From NCBI GenBank assembly GCA_003513005.1, contig DOTD01000069.1, positions 1 through 64,000 on the forward strand: a stretch of 64,000 nt of DNA. The letters run 5' to 3'. Of the stretch, positions 26,902-35,577 are shown piece by piece. The notes under the pieces are model-generated. The model saw nothing but the letters and a program-made list of their open reading frames with translations. It made no database searches and had not been told where the DNA came from. This stretch comes from Desulfotomaculum sp. (GTDB lineage: Bacteria > Bacillota > Desulfotomaculia > Desulfotomaculales > Nap2-2B). A program made the translations under genes and the position numbers. Position 1 is the first letter of the stretch. Each line of letters begins with the position of its first letter.

Positions 26902-29823
26902 TTGGCGCACATTGATGAGATCATCAAACGAATGGGGTATGCTGAGTCATCGTGTCTAAAATATAGGAATGATGGTTTTTATGGTGCGCCGTTTTCTGCC
27001 CACACCGCAAAGGTGCTGGGTGAACTTTCTCCGTATGCAGTCTATTTGATCAACGATGAACCTTTTGTTCTGTTTTTTGAAGAAAACTCCAATCGAGACG
27101 AAAGCAAACAGTTAAACAGAAGGATTTGGAATGCTCAAATTCCAGTTGCCATAGTTTGCGGAACTGGTAATGTGAAAATATATAATGGATGTTCTATTGA
27201 TAAGAAAGAATGTATACTGACACAGGTGGAGAGTATTTCTACTGATACAGCTGACGAATATTCTCCTTTTTCATATTGGGATATCACCAATCAAAACTTT
27301 TGGGATAAATACACAGGACAGTTTAGCGGTGAAAAGCTCAATGACTGCTTGCTGAACAATTTATCTGACATTACTGAGAAATTAAGAAATTTGTACCATG
27401 TTTCTTTTGCGACAAAGCTGATGCTGCGTCTTATTTTCATTCGTTATCTTATCGATCGCGGTGTCGATTTGGATTACGTTGGTTTTTCATCTGACGTTCA
27501 AGTTTCAAGGAATTCCTTCTTGGAACTGCTAACACATAAGGAAAAGCTATATTCGTTATTTTCACATTTAAAAGAAAAATTCAATGGGAATTTATTTGAA
27601 CTTGATGATGAGATTGATAATGCAAGCCTAACAGCAGATGTTCTTCAGTTGCTGTATGATTTTTTATCAGCCAATATCGATACTAAGACTGGGCAACTTT
27701 CCTTTTTTGATCTGTACGATTTTAATATTATTCCCGTTGAACTAATCAGCAATATTTATGAAATATTGTTGGGGAAAAAGAGTAGAGATAAAGATAAGGC
27801 CTTTTACACCCCGCAATACTTGGTCAATTATATTTTGGATAATTCCATATCACAGTTTGTCAGAGATAATGGGAAATGCAAGGTGTTAGACCCAGCTTGT
27901 GGTTCCGGAATATTTTTAGTCGAAAGTTATCGTTGTATAGTTGAAAATGAACTCAATGGAGCGCAATTTACCGAAGACAATGAATTTCTTCAGCACATAT
28001 TGGCCGAAAATATTTATGGCGTTGACCTTAACGAAGATGCCATTGATGTTGCTATTTTCTCACTTTACCTTGCTGTTTTAGATTACAAGAATCCAAAGAC
28101 GCTTAGAAAGTTTGTATTACCTAATCTTAAGGGGAAGAATCTCTTCGTCAATGACTTTTTTGATGAGGAGGCGTTGTCACCACTTCAGACTGTGATATTC
28201 GATTTCATTATTGGAAATCCTCCGTGGGGCAAAGGCAATCAATTGCTAATAGATTATTGCAAGAACCGCGGCTATGAGAGTTATATACAGAATAAAGATA
28301 CCTGCAGAGGATTTATCCTCCGCTCAAAGGATTTTAGCAGTGCGAATACGCAGTGCTGTTTTGTGCTGCATTCAAAAATGCTGTATATGCAAAAACAACC
28401 CTCTAAGAAATTTAGGGGGTACTTATTGAATCATACAAAGATCATCAGAATTGTCGAGCTGTCCTCTGTTCGAAAGCTCGTGTTTAAAAATGCGGATGCG
28501 CCTGCGGTGGTATTAGCATATCGTTTTTCGGATGAAAATGTGCTTGAAAATCGCTTTAAGCACATTTCTATGAAACCAAATATATTTTTTCGTTTGTTCA
28601 ACATCATCGTTGCAGAAAAAAACGATGTAAAGTATATTGAGCAGCGATTACTTTCGGAAAATGATTGGGCTTGGAAAACGCTCGTCTACGGATTAACAGG
28701 CGACATCGATGCAATTCTTTCACTGAAGAAAAACTTTCCTTCCCTTGGCGAATATATAGCCTTGCAAACACCGGCTTTTATAAGCGGAACAGGAGTAAAG
28801 TATGCGGATGGCGATAGGAAGGATGCATCTCATCTTTACGGACAGCCGTTATTAAAATCCGAAAAAGCAATTGATCATTTTACGATTGCACTTAATAGTA
28901 TTACTAAATTTTTAAAAAAAGAAGTTGATAGACCAAGAGATGCCGCCTTATTTCAAGGACCATATTGTTTGATGTTACGAGGCATTGACATGTCTAATTA
29001 CACCATGAAAGCCGTATATGAAGAAAAAAGTTTTGTGTTTAAGGAAGCCGTATTTGCAATTAAAGCTTCCTGTGAACAAAAATCTCAGTTACTTAATATT
29101 GTTGGATTATTGAATTCAAAGATATATGCATATTTCAATCTAATGCTGGGCTCTTCTTTAGGTATAGAGCGTGAACAGCGCCAAGTTGGTGAAGTTCTGG
29201 AATTTCCTTTTGTATATAGTCAGAGGATTGCTGAAAAAGTAGAGCTGATTCAAGATTTATTAAAGCAGGACGTTTTCACTGCAGAAAATGAACCAACAGC
29301 CGAAATAGACGAACTCAATTTAATGATCCTTGATGCTTTTCGGTTATCCAATAATGAGTTTGTGGATTATACTCTTCGTATACAGATTCCCCAGTTAGCA
29401 GAATCGAAAAATTGTGAGGCATATCGGCTGGTTGAAGCCAAAGATTTAGAGTCTTATGCAAGACCATTTTTTGAGTATTTGTCTGCGGTGTTTAAAACTT
29501 CAGAAAAATATGTTGTAGTTAATATTTATCCGCAAATTTCCAAGCATTATAGTGCTATTGAGATAGTTTTGCAAGATAATCAAGCTCAAGGATGGCTTCA
29601 AATCATTAACGATAAGGATTTCCAAAAAGAAGTCCTGACGAAATTTTCGGTTTATAAAATAAATGACTTGTTCTTTGAATTGAAGGATGTAATTTATTTT
29701 GAGGAAAACTCTTTTTATATTATTAAGCCAAATCTATATAAGAATTGGCACGCGGCAATAGCCCAGCTTGATTTAATGGAAGTTGTCGATCAGATTCTCT
29801 CAAGAAATGGAGGGGATAATTGA
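26902..29823 (+). CDS. Eco57I-like N6-adenine DNA methylase (restriction-modification)
   Basis: A 973-residue protein with TTG start after GGAGAGGGTGAG. Motif I for SAM binding is VLDPACGSGIFLVES at 328-341 and the catalytic motif IV is NPPW at 439-442, the gamma-class N6-adenine arrangement of type IIG/Eco57I enzymes; YTPQYLVNYI precedes motif I as usual. The N-terminal 110 residues resemble the nuclease domain of such enzymes (PYAVYLINDEPFVLFFEEN then RRIWNAQIPVAIVCGTGN) but have EEN where a catalytic ExK would be. The C-terminal third would recognise DNA. Visibly more AT-rich than the core genes. The stop overlaps the next start. Confidence 0.88.
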   Translation: MAHIDEIIKRMGYAESSCLKYRNDGFYGAPFSAHTAKVLGELSPYAVYLINDEPFVLFFEENSNRDESKQLNRRIWNAQIPVAIVCGTGNVKIYNGCSIDKKECILTQVESISTDTADEYSPFSYWDITNQNFWDKYTGQFSGEKLNDCLLNNLSDITEKLRNLYHVSFATKLMLRLIFIRYLIDRGVDLDYVGFSSDVQVSRNSFLELLTHKEKLYSLFSHLKEKFNGNLFELDDEIDNASLTADVLQLLYDFLSANIDTKTGQLSFFDLYDFNIIPVELISNIYEILLGKKSRDKDKAFYTPQYLVNYILDNSISQFVRDNGKCKVLDPACGSGIFLVESYRCIVENELNGAQFTEDNEFLQHILAENIYGVDLNEDAIDVAIFSLYLAVLDYKNPKTLRKFVLPNLKGKNLFVNDFFDEEALSPLQTVIFDFIIGNPPWGKGNQLLIDYCKNRGYESYIQNKDTCRGFILRSKDFSSANTQCCFVLHSKMLYMQKQPSKKFRGYLLNHTKIIRIVELSSVRKLVFKNADAPAVVLAYRFSDENVLENRFKHISMKPNIFFRLFNIIVAEKNDVKYIEQRLLSENDWAWKTLVYGLTGDIDAILSLKKNFPSLGEYIALQTPAFISGTGVKYADGDRKDASHLYGQPLLKSEKAIDHFTIALNSITKFLKKEVDRPRDAALFQGPYCLMLRGIDMSNYTMKAVYEEKSFVFKEAVFAIKASCEQKSQLLNIVGLLNSKIYAYFNLMLGSSLGIEREQRQVGEVLEFPFVYSQRIAEKVELIQDLLKQDVFTAENEPTAEIDELNLMILDAFRLSNNEFVDYTLRIQIPQLAESKNCEAYRLVEAKDLESYARPFFEYLSAVFKTSEKYVVVNIYPQISKHYSAIEIVLQDNQAQGWLQIINDKDFQKEVLTKFSVYKINDLFFELKDVIYFEENSFYIIKPNLYKNWHAAIAQLDLMEVVDQILSRNGGDN

Positions 29824-30485
29824 TGGGCGGCTTTGGGAACGAATCTAACAATATTGCCTTTGAAAACGGTCTCTTTAACTTGATTATTGTGCATTTATGT
29901 CAATGCAGCCGCGAGATGAGGGATACGTGCAAAGCAACTGGAAACGGATTATACAATCACGAAGATAAAATCACGAATAGACTTGTCGCCAATCATCTGA
30001 ACTTTAATGATTTGAAATTGAAGTTTATTTTACAGTCTCCCGAAATGTTTATCGCTGATGAAGACAATTACAGAGGCAGATGCGATATAAAAGTTGTATC
30101 CAGCAATTGGTTCAATAACGAAAACGATTATTATTTAGTGGAGTGTAAACGTATTGATGGTGGGAGTTACTTAAATCGCCAATTTGTTTCAGAGGGAATA
30201 GCACGTTTTGTTGTGAGCCCTCCTAAGTACCCGTCTTATCACAAGCGCAACATAATGTTTGGTTATGTTGTACAAGCTATTAATATTCCTGAAAATACCG
30301 CGAAGATTGATCAACTGCAGGGAGAGTTGCTGATTGGAGTGATATCAGGGAATATTTTGCTTGTCAATAATGAAAGTGCGGAATTTTATCAGTATAGTTG
30401 TCTGTATCAATCTGGAACTATTGACAGCATTGAGTTAGATTACTTGTTTTATGATTTTTCTTGTGTCATCCAGTATAATACTTAA
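29823..30485 (+). CDS. putative PD-(D/E)XK nuclease partner of the methylase
   Basis: A 220-residue protein whose ATG overlaps the methylase stop (TGATG), so the two are co-translated. It has the spacing of a PD-(D/E)XK site: Asp88 in GRCDIKVV and Glu107-x-Lys109 in YYLVECKRIDGG. An upstream Glu/His helix (NHEDKITNRLVANHL) is also consistent. I do not recognise a named family. The likely role is the cleavage subunit for the methylase; a structural or specificity role is possible. Confidence 0.65.
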   Translation: MGGFGNESNNIAFENGLFNLIIVHLCQCSREMRDTCKATGNGLYNHEDKITNRLVANHLNFNDLKLKFILQSPEMFIADEDNYRGRCDIKVVSSNWFNNENDYYLVECKRIDGGSYLNRQFVSEGIARFVVSPPKYPSYHKRNIMFGYVVQAINIPENTAKIDQLQGELLIGVISGNILLVNNESAEFYQYSCLYQSGTIDSIELDYLFYDFSCVIQYNT

Positions 30486-30661
30486 GTTGTTTGGTATGTG
30501 TGCATTAGATGCTTCCGCTCAGATATAATATCTCGATTTAAAGAGGGTTCGAATACACGGTTTTTACAACCGCAGATTAAAGGATGTCGATTTCGGAAAT
30601 AAAACACAGTAAAAACTGATCAATTCCTTCTTTGAAATAGTAAGGGGAGTATGATTTCATT

Positions 30662-30904
30662 ATGGACAATTGCTGCGCTCCTGACATACCAAAGGTCTAT
30701 AAAATAAGAATTGACGGTGAACTAATCGGACTGTCCGGGATTGTACAGGCTTTCCTGGATGTAAGGAGTCTGGACTTAATTGACAAAGAAGCTGCTGAAA
30801 AACTATTTGAAATAGTGGGGCAAAGAAATTATATTCCGGAAAGCTGTGAGCGGGAATACAAAAGAGCCCTGCTTGCAGAATACAAAAATTATATAACTAA
30901 ATAA
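30662..30904 (+). CDS. 80-residue protein of unknown function
   Basis: Starts MDNCCAPDIPKVYKIRIDGE with a vicinal Cys pair, then mixed alpha/beta sequence ending YKRALLAEYKNYITK. I recall similar small CC-containing proteins near redox and metal genes in Clostridia, but cannot name a family. The ribosome site AAGGGGAG lies about 12 bases upstream. A 7-base tandem repeat begins directly after the stop codon. Confidence 0.6.
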   Translation: MDNCCAPDIPKVYKIRIDGELIGLSGIVQAFLDVRSLDLIDKEAAEKLFEIVGQRNYIPESCEREYKRALLAEYKNYITK

Positions 30905-30905
30905 A

Positions 30906-31001
30906 CATAAAACATAAAACATAAAACATAAAACATAAAACATAAAACATAAAACATAAAACATAAAACATAAAACATAAAACATAAAACATAAAACATA
31001 A
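30906..31001. repeat. (CATAAAA)13 heptanucleotide tandem repeat
   Basis: Thirteen perfect copies of CATAAAA from 30906 to 30996 plus a partial copy, starting two bases after the stop of the 80-residue gene. No interruptions. A period of seven is one of several in this island. Confidence 0.97.
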
Positions 31002-31045
31002 TTAAACATTTTGCAACATGCTACATTCGGGGAAAGGATAAAAAG

Positions 31046-31069
31046 ACCTCCGGGAGTTGTTCCGGAGGT
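31046..31069 (+). terminator. hairpin downstream of the repeat
   Basis: ACCTCCGGGA pairs with TCCGGAGGT around GTTGT; the tail TAATAATT is weak. Confidence 0.5.
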
Positions 31070-31099
31070 TAATAATTGACGCTAAATAACAAGGAGATT

Positions 31100-31291
31100 A
31101 TGGTTAGTACAAATTATCTAAAACAAACCGTTCATGAATGTACAGTGGGCAGACGGCTGTTTTAGGTAAGATATTTAAACTGTCTTGGAGTTCCAATAAG
31201 AAGGAAGCAAAATGAACGTCCCCATGCTTCCCAGGTCGCGCTAAACAGTGAGTTGAAGCGGCTGAAGAGGGAATTGGAGGGGTTAATGTGA
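31100..31291 (+). pseudogene. short ORF with in-frame TAG, possible DUF4391 tail
   Basis: AAGGAG precedes the ATG at 31100. The frame has a TAG at 31163-31165 and otherwise stays open to TGA at 31291. The end, ALNSELKRLKRELEGLM, resembles the coiled-coil tail of DUF4391 proteins that accompany type III restriction genes; that is a low-confidence recollection. The last codons overlap the TIR gene start (ATGTGA). Confidence 0.35.
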
Positions 31292-32190
31292 GCGCCGACC
31301 AGACGAGAAGAACATTAAATCAGCTTGATAAGGAACTGGCAGACTTGGAGAAAAAGCTTGCTGAGCTTGCTAAAAAGGAAGCGGATAAAACAAAGCAGAT
31401 AAACGATGTTCAAAAGAGCATAACGAAGAATACATCTGCTTCAATGTTGTCATCAAAGCGCCGTCAGATACAAGGGTATCAGAACGAGCTAGCAAAAGTC
31501 GTTGATGATAAAGCCTACATAAACAAAAAGATTGCAGATAAAAGGATGAAGCGTGCCGATACCACTGTTAAGCTCCAACGGGAGGAGGCTGCTGAAATGC
31601 AAAAGGCATACAAGGCGCAACAGGCAATACAACGTGGTTATGAACGGCAAATAGCGGATTTATCTGCCCAAATAACGAAGCAATTATCCGCAAATAAATC
31701 ACCGCGCCACATATATGAAGAAAGTGGTCATGAAGAGTACGATGTCTTTATCTCCCACGCCTCTGAAGATAAAGCGGGGTTTGCGGACGCATTATGTAAG
31801 GAGCTTAATGCCAGCGGCGTCAAGGTATGGTATGACGCGCTGAGCATTGGGTGGGGCGACAGTCTACGTGCCAAGATAGATGATGGTTTGAAAAAGTCAC
31901 GTTTTGGCATCGTGATTCTTTCAAAGGACTATATAAGCAAAGGCTGGACGCAATATGAACTGGACGGGCTATTTCAGATTGAAATGACTAACGGCAAGAC
32001 GATACTTCCAATATGGCACAACATCACGAAGGATGAGGTTCAAGCCTTCAGCCCTACATTGGCTGGTAGAAAAGCTTTGAATACAGCGATGTTTTCCGCC
32101 CGGGAAATTGCGGATGAACTCATAAAGATATTGCCCAGCGCCAGTTTAGCGGATGCGGCAGAAGAAAGGGAGGATATACCAAATGGATAA
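31288..32190 (+). CDS. coiled-coil TIR-domain protein
   Basis: A 300-residue protein with GTG start after GGAGGGG. Residues 1-145 are a long charged coiled coil (TLNQLDKELADLEKKLAELA onward). Residues 150-290 are a bacterial TIR domain: YDVFISHASEDKAGFADAL, VWYDALSIGWGDSLRAKID, GIVILSKDYISKGWTQYELD and TILPIWHNI. Glu224 in WTQYELD is where the catalytic Glu of NAD-cleaving TIR domains lies. Its stop overlaps the mod start by eight bases. The context suggests an NADase effector or sensor tied to the restriction system; activity is inferred. Confidence 0.85.
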   Translation: MSADQTRRTLNQLDKELADLEKKLAELAKKEADKTKQINDVQKSITKNTSASMLSSKRRQIQGYQNELAKVVDDKAYINKKIADKRMKRADTTVKLQREEAAEMQKAYKAQQAIQRGYERQIADLSAQITKQLSANKSPRHIYEESGHEEYDVFISHASEDKAGFADALCKELNASGVKVWYDALSIGWGDSLRAKIDDGLKKSRFGIVILSKDYISKGWTQYELDGLFQIEMTNGKTILPIWHNITKDEVQAFSPTLAGRKALNTAMFSAREIADELIKILPSASLADAAEEREDIPNG

Positions 32191-34477
32191 AATGCGTTTT
32201 GAATCGCCTGATATAACTGCTGCGAACATCGACAAAATCGCCGCAATGTTTCCCGGCGTTGTCACTGAGGGAAAGGTGAATTTTAACCTGCTCCGCTTCA
32301 TGCTGGGTGATGAGGCGTATGGCGATGAAGCCTATGAGTTTACCTGGGTAGGCAAAAGAGCCGCCATTGCCGAAGCGGGACGGCCTATCCGCAAGACGCT
32401 GCGCCCCTGCGTAGAGGAAAGCAAAAACTGGGACACCACCGAGAACCTCTACATAGAGGGCGACAATCTTGACGTGCTGAAGCTGTTGCAGGAAAGCTAC
32501 CTTAGCAAGGTTAAGATGATTTACATAGATCCGCCATACAACACGGGTAATGATTTTGTTTACCGTGATAACTTCACGCGGGATAAAAACGAGTATGATG
32601 AAGAAGCGGGCGTATTTGATGAGGACGGCGACCGCCTGTTCCGAAACACCGAAAGAAACGGGCGCTTCCATTCGGATTGGTGCAGCATGATGTATCCACG
32701 GCTGGTACTGGCGAGAAATTTGCTACGGGATGATGGTGTTATTTTTATTAGCATTGATGATGGTGAAGTAGGAAATTTGCGTGAAGTTTGCAATGAGGTG
32801 TTTGGTGAGGCGAATTTTGTATGCAATGCGATATGGGAAAAGAAATTTAGCCCGCAAAATGATGCGAAATGGTTAAGCGATAATCATGACCATATTTTGA
32901 TATTTGCAAAGAATAAGTCTGTGTGGCATCCTAATAAATTGCCCCGCACCGAAGAAACAAACGCTCGATTCTCAAATCCAGATAACGATCCTCGTGGTGT
33001 TTGGGCATCGTCCGATATGACAGTAAAAACATATAGTGCAGATTATGATTATCCAATTATTACCCCAAGCGGTCGAGAAGTATGGCCCACCAAAGGTCGA
33101 TGTTGGTCTATGCCGAAATTAAAAGTCGAGTCTTTAATAGCAGATAATCGCATTTGGTTTGGAGCAAATGGTGATAATGTTCCACGTATTAAAACTTTTT
33201 TATCGAATGTGGTCGATGTCGGTTTAGTTCCAACAACAATTTGGAAGCATTCGGATGTTGGGCATAATCAAGAATCTCGACAGGAATTAAAAAATTTATT
33301 TGATGGTGTTGGTATATTTGATGGACCAAAACCAATACGTTTGTTATTGCATATGTTACGCCTCGGTTCTATACAAGATTCCATCATCCTTGACTTCTTC
33401 TCCGGTTCCGCCACCACTGCCCACGTTGTCATGCAGCTTAACGCTGAGGACGGCGGCAAGCGAAAATTCATCATGGTGCAGTTGCCTGAACCCTGCCCCG
33501 AAAAAAGCGAAGCTGCCAAGGCTGGCTATTCTAACATCTGTGAAATCGGCAAAGAGCGCATCCGCCGAGCGGGGGAGAGGATAGTTGACAGTTTACAGTT
33601 GACAGATGACAGTAAAGAGGTGATGAAACAACATGGGTGCATCAAGTTATCGAGATCTGATTGTTTGGCAAAAAGCGATGGAGCTGACGGTGATGATTTA
33701 TTCTCTGGTCAAGAAATTGCCGAAAGAGGAAATTTACGCTCTGTCGGATCAGATGAGGCGAGCGGCAGTGTCAATTCCTTCGAACATAGCGGAGGGGCAA
33801 GAAAGAAACACGAACAGGGAATTCATTCAGTTTCTGGCAATAGCACAGGGATCGAAGGCGGAATTGGAGACTCAATTGTTGATTTGCGTCAAGGTGGGAT
33901 ACCTTGCCGATTCGGACATTTCGGAAGCGAAAGAATTGATACGGGAAATAGGCAAAATGCTGAGTGTCCTCATTACAAAACTGAAAACTGTCTGCTGAAA
34001 ACTGTCCACTGCCAACTCGACGTCGGCTTCCGCGTCCTCAAGCTGGATTCCACCAACATGCGGGACGTGTATTACGCAGCGGGCGAATATACCCAGGACT
34101 TGCTCTCAATGATGGAAGATAACATCAAGGACGACCGCACTGATATGGATCTGCTTTACGCCTGCCTTTTAGACTGGGGCCTGCCCCTCTCTATGCCGCA
34201 CAAAACGGAAGTATTAAATGCAAACGGCGAGGTTGTCGCTAATTCCGAATTATGCATTCCGAATTCCGAATTATTCACAGTTCATACCTATAATGACGGC
34301 GATCTCATCGCCTGCTTTGATAAGCGCATCAGTGACAAGGTGGTCAAGGAAATCGCCAGGCGTCAGCCACTGCGCGTCGTGTTCCGCGATTCAAGCTTTT
34401 CTTCCAGCCCGGAGAAGATCAACGTGGAAGAAATCTTCAAACTGCTTGCGCCCAATACGAGCGTGAGAGTGCTGTAA
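32183..34477 (+). CDS. mod: type III restriction-modification methyltransferase (Mod)
   Basis: 764 residues from the ATG at 32183 (after GGGAGG). It is a beta-class N6-adenine methylase: catalytic DPPYNTGND at 116-124 comes before motif I DFFSGSATTAH at 404-414. EYDEEAGVFDEDGDRLF and GRFHSDWCSMMYPRL are Mod landmarks. After RRAGERI (about 467) the frame runs through about 145 foreign residues, up to VGFRVLKLDSTNM, encoded by DNA that carries a four-helix-bundle gene in another frame. Without it the protein would be about 620 residues, normal for Mod. A second in-frame seven-base array lies at 34240-34274. Whether the enlarged Mod is active is unknown. Confidence 0.9.
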   Translation: MDKMRFESPDITAANIDKIAAMFPGVVTEGKVNFNLLRFMLGDEAYGDEAYEFTWVGKRAAIAEAGRPIRKTLRPCVEESKNWDTTENLYIEGDNLDVLKLLQESYLSKVKMIYIDPPYNTGNDFVYRDNFTRDKNEYDEEAGVFDEDGDRLFRNTERNGRFHSDWCSMMYPRLVLARNLLRDDGVIFISIDDGEVGNLREVCNEVFGEANFVCNAIWEKKFSPQNDAKWLSDNHDHILIFAKNKSVWHPNKLPRTEETNARFSNPDNDPRGVWASSDMTVKTYSADYDYPIITPSGREVWPTKGRCWSMPKLKVESLIADNRIWFGANGDNVPRIKTFLSNVVDVGLVPTTIWKHSDVGHNQESRQELKNLFDGVGIFDGPKPIRLLLHMLRLGSIQDSIILDFFSGSATTAHVVMQLNAEDGGKRKFIMVQLPEPCPEKSEAAKAGYSNICEIGKERIRRAGERIVDSLQLTDDSKEVMKQHGCIKLSRSDCLAKSDGADGDDLFSGQEIAERGNLRSVGSDEASGSVNSFEHSGGARKKHEQGIHSVSGNSTGIEGGIGDSIVDLRQGGIPCRFGHFGSERIDTGNRQNAECPHYKTENCLLKTVHCQLDVGFRVLKLDSTNMRDVYYAAGEYTQDLLSMMEDNIKDDRTDMDLLYACLLDWGLPLSMPHKTEVLNANGEVVANSELCIPNSELFTVHTYNDGDLIACFDKRISDKVVKEIARRQPLRVVFRDSSFSSSPEKINVEEIFKLLAPNTSVRVL
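33585..33612. repeat. degenerate heptamer array, left flank of nested gene
   Basis: Four seven-base units of consensus TTGACAG (variants TTTACAG and ATGACAG). It is an imperfect inverted copy of the array at 33977-34018: roughly 22 of 29 positions match. Confidence 0.85.
33633..33998 (+). CDS. four-helix-bundle protein (S23/IVP family) nested inside mod
   Basis: A 121-residue four-helix-bundle protein of the family first seen in 23S rRNA intervening sequences. Landmarks: SYRDLIVWQKAMELTVMIY, then LSDQMRRAAVSIPSNIAEGQ and the helix NREFIQFLAIAQGSKAELET. AGAGGTG lies about 11 bases before the ATG. It is in the +1 frame relative to mod, which stays open throughout, and its stop lies within the right heptamer array. 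It is complete, not a fragment. Function of the family is poorly known; relatives include the Avd accessory proteins of diversity-generating retroelements. Confidence 0.88.
   Translation: MGASSYRDLIVWQKAMELTVMIYSLVKKLPKEEIYALSDQMRRAAVSIPSNIAEGQERNTNREFIQFLAIAQGSKAELETQLLICVKVGYLADSDISEAKELIREIGKMLSVLITKLKTVC
33977..34018. repeat. degenerate heptamer array, right flank of nested gene
   Basis: Six seven-base units, three of them AAAACTG and the others TCTGCTG, TCCACTG and CCAACTC. Inverted relative to the left array at 33585-33612. Confidence 0.85.
34240..34274. repeat. in-frame heptamer array within mod
   Basis: Five seven-base units related to GAATTCC/GAATTAT. In the Mod frame they read as the low-complexity NSELCIPNSEL, between VVA and FTVHTY. 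Confidence 0.8.
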
Positions 34478-34491
34478 GGGGGTGGAGCGAT

Positions 34492-35577
34492 ATGGCAAAG
34501 AAAAAGAAAAACGAAATTACAATCCGCAGTTCCGCCGCTGAGTATCTGACTTTTATAGCATCAACGGGCGATAGTCAGGATAGCTTTGAAATGCGGTATG
34601 AGGACGAAAATATCTGGCTGACACAAAAAATGATGGCTACGTTGTACGATGTATCGGTTTCCGCCATCAACCAGCATATTAAAAAAGTTTTTGATGACGG
34701 CGAATTGGATCCGGATTCAGTTATTAAGAAATACTTAATAACTGCTGCCGACGGCAAGCAGTACGGTACAAACCATTATAACCTGCAAATGGTTATCGCC
34801 GTTGGGTTTAAAGTGAATAATCAACGTGCTGTTCGCTTTCGTGTTTGGGCAAACCAGATCGTAGAGCAGTATACGATTAAAGGCTGGGTTATGGATTCCG
34901 AGCGCCTTAAAAATGGCGGCAGTATCCTTACTGAGAAATATTTTGAGGAACAGCTTGAAAAAATCCGTGAGATACGCCTTAGTGAGCGGAAATTCTATCA
35001 GAAAATCACCGATATTTACGCTACTGCGCTTGATTATGACAAATCGGCAAAGACAACTAAAGACTTTTTCGCAAAAGTACAGAACAAAATGCACTTTGCC
35101 GTCCACGGTCATACGGCGTCAGAAGTAATATACAAACGTGCCGATGCCGAAAAGCCTTATATGGGGCTTACAACATGGAAAGATGCGCCGGACGGTAAGA
35201 TAATCAAGAACGATGTTTCGATAGCGAAGAACTATCTTACTGAAGATGAGATGCGTTCTTTGGAACTGATTGTGTCAGCGTATCTCGACCTTGCGGAGAA
35301 CAGAGCCAGAAGGCATATTCCGATGACAATGGAAGATTGGGCAAAACGGCTTGATATTTTCTTGCAGGCGGACGACCATGCAATTCTGAGGGATGCAGGG
35401 CAAATTACAGCAGAGATTGCCAAATTGCATGCCGAAACTGAATTTGAGAAGTACCGCATTGTTCAGGACAGGCTTTTTATGTCCGATTACGACAAATACA
35501 TCCATGAGCTTGAACAGTTGCGGCAACAGGAAAAGGAGGAATCCAAACCGGATTCGAAAGGCGGCGCCGGCGAATGA
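34492..35577 (+). CDS. RhuM family protein
   Basis: A 361-residue RhuM-family protein, named after a Salmonella island gene and common beside restriction genes. IWLTQKMMATLYDVSVSAIN is the conserved N-terminal segment, and VGFKVNNQRAVRFRVWANQIV follows, with a long helical C-terminal half. It lies 14 bases after mod and overlaps res by four bases (ATGA), so it belongs to the same operon. Its biochemical role is not established; DNA binding is suggested by the N-terminal helix-turn-helix-like stretch. Confidence 0.85.
   Translation: MAKKKKNEITIRSSAAEYLTFIASTGDSQDSFEMRYEDENIWLTQKMMATLYDVSVSAINQHIKKVFDDGELDPDSVIKKYLITAADGKQYGTNHYNLQMVIAVGFKVNNQRAVRFRVWANQIVEQYTIKGWVMDSERLKNGGSILTEKYFEEQLEKIREIRLSERKFYQKITDIYATALDYDKSAKTTKDFFAKVQNKMHFAVHGHTASEVIYKRADAEKPYMGLTTWKDAPDGKIIKNDVSIAKNYLTEDEMRSLELIVSAYLDLAENRARRHIPMTMEDWAKRLDIFLQADDHAILRDAGQITAEIAKLHAETEFEKYRIVQDRLFMSDYDKYIHELEQLRQQEKEESKPDSKGGAGE

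Noticed and set aside
30906..31001. CRISPR array
   Set aside because: The repeat unit is seven bases with no spacers and there are no cas genes in the window.
30803..31009. Minus-strand ORF with repeated FMFYVLC units
   Set aside because: It is only the translation of the CATAAAA repeat.
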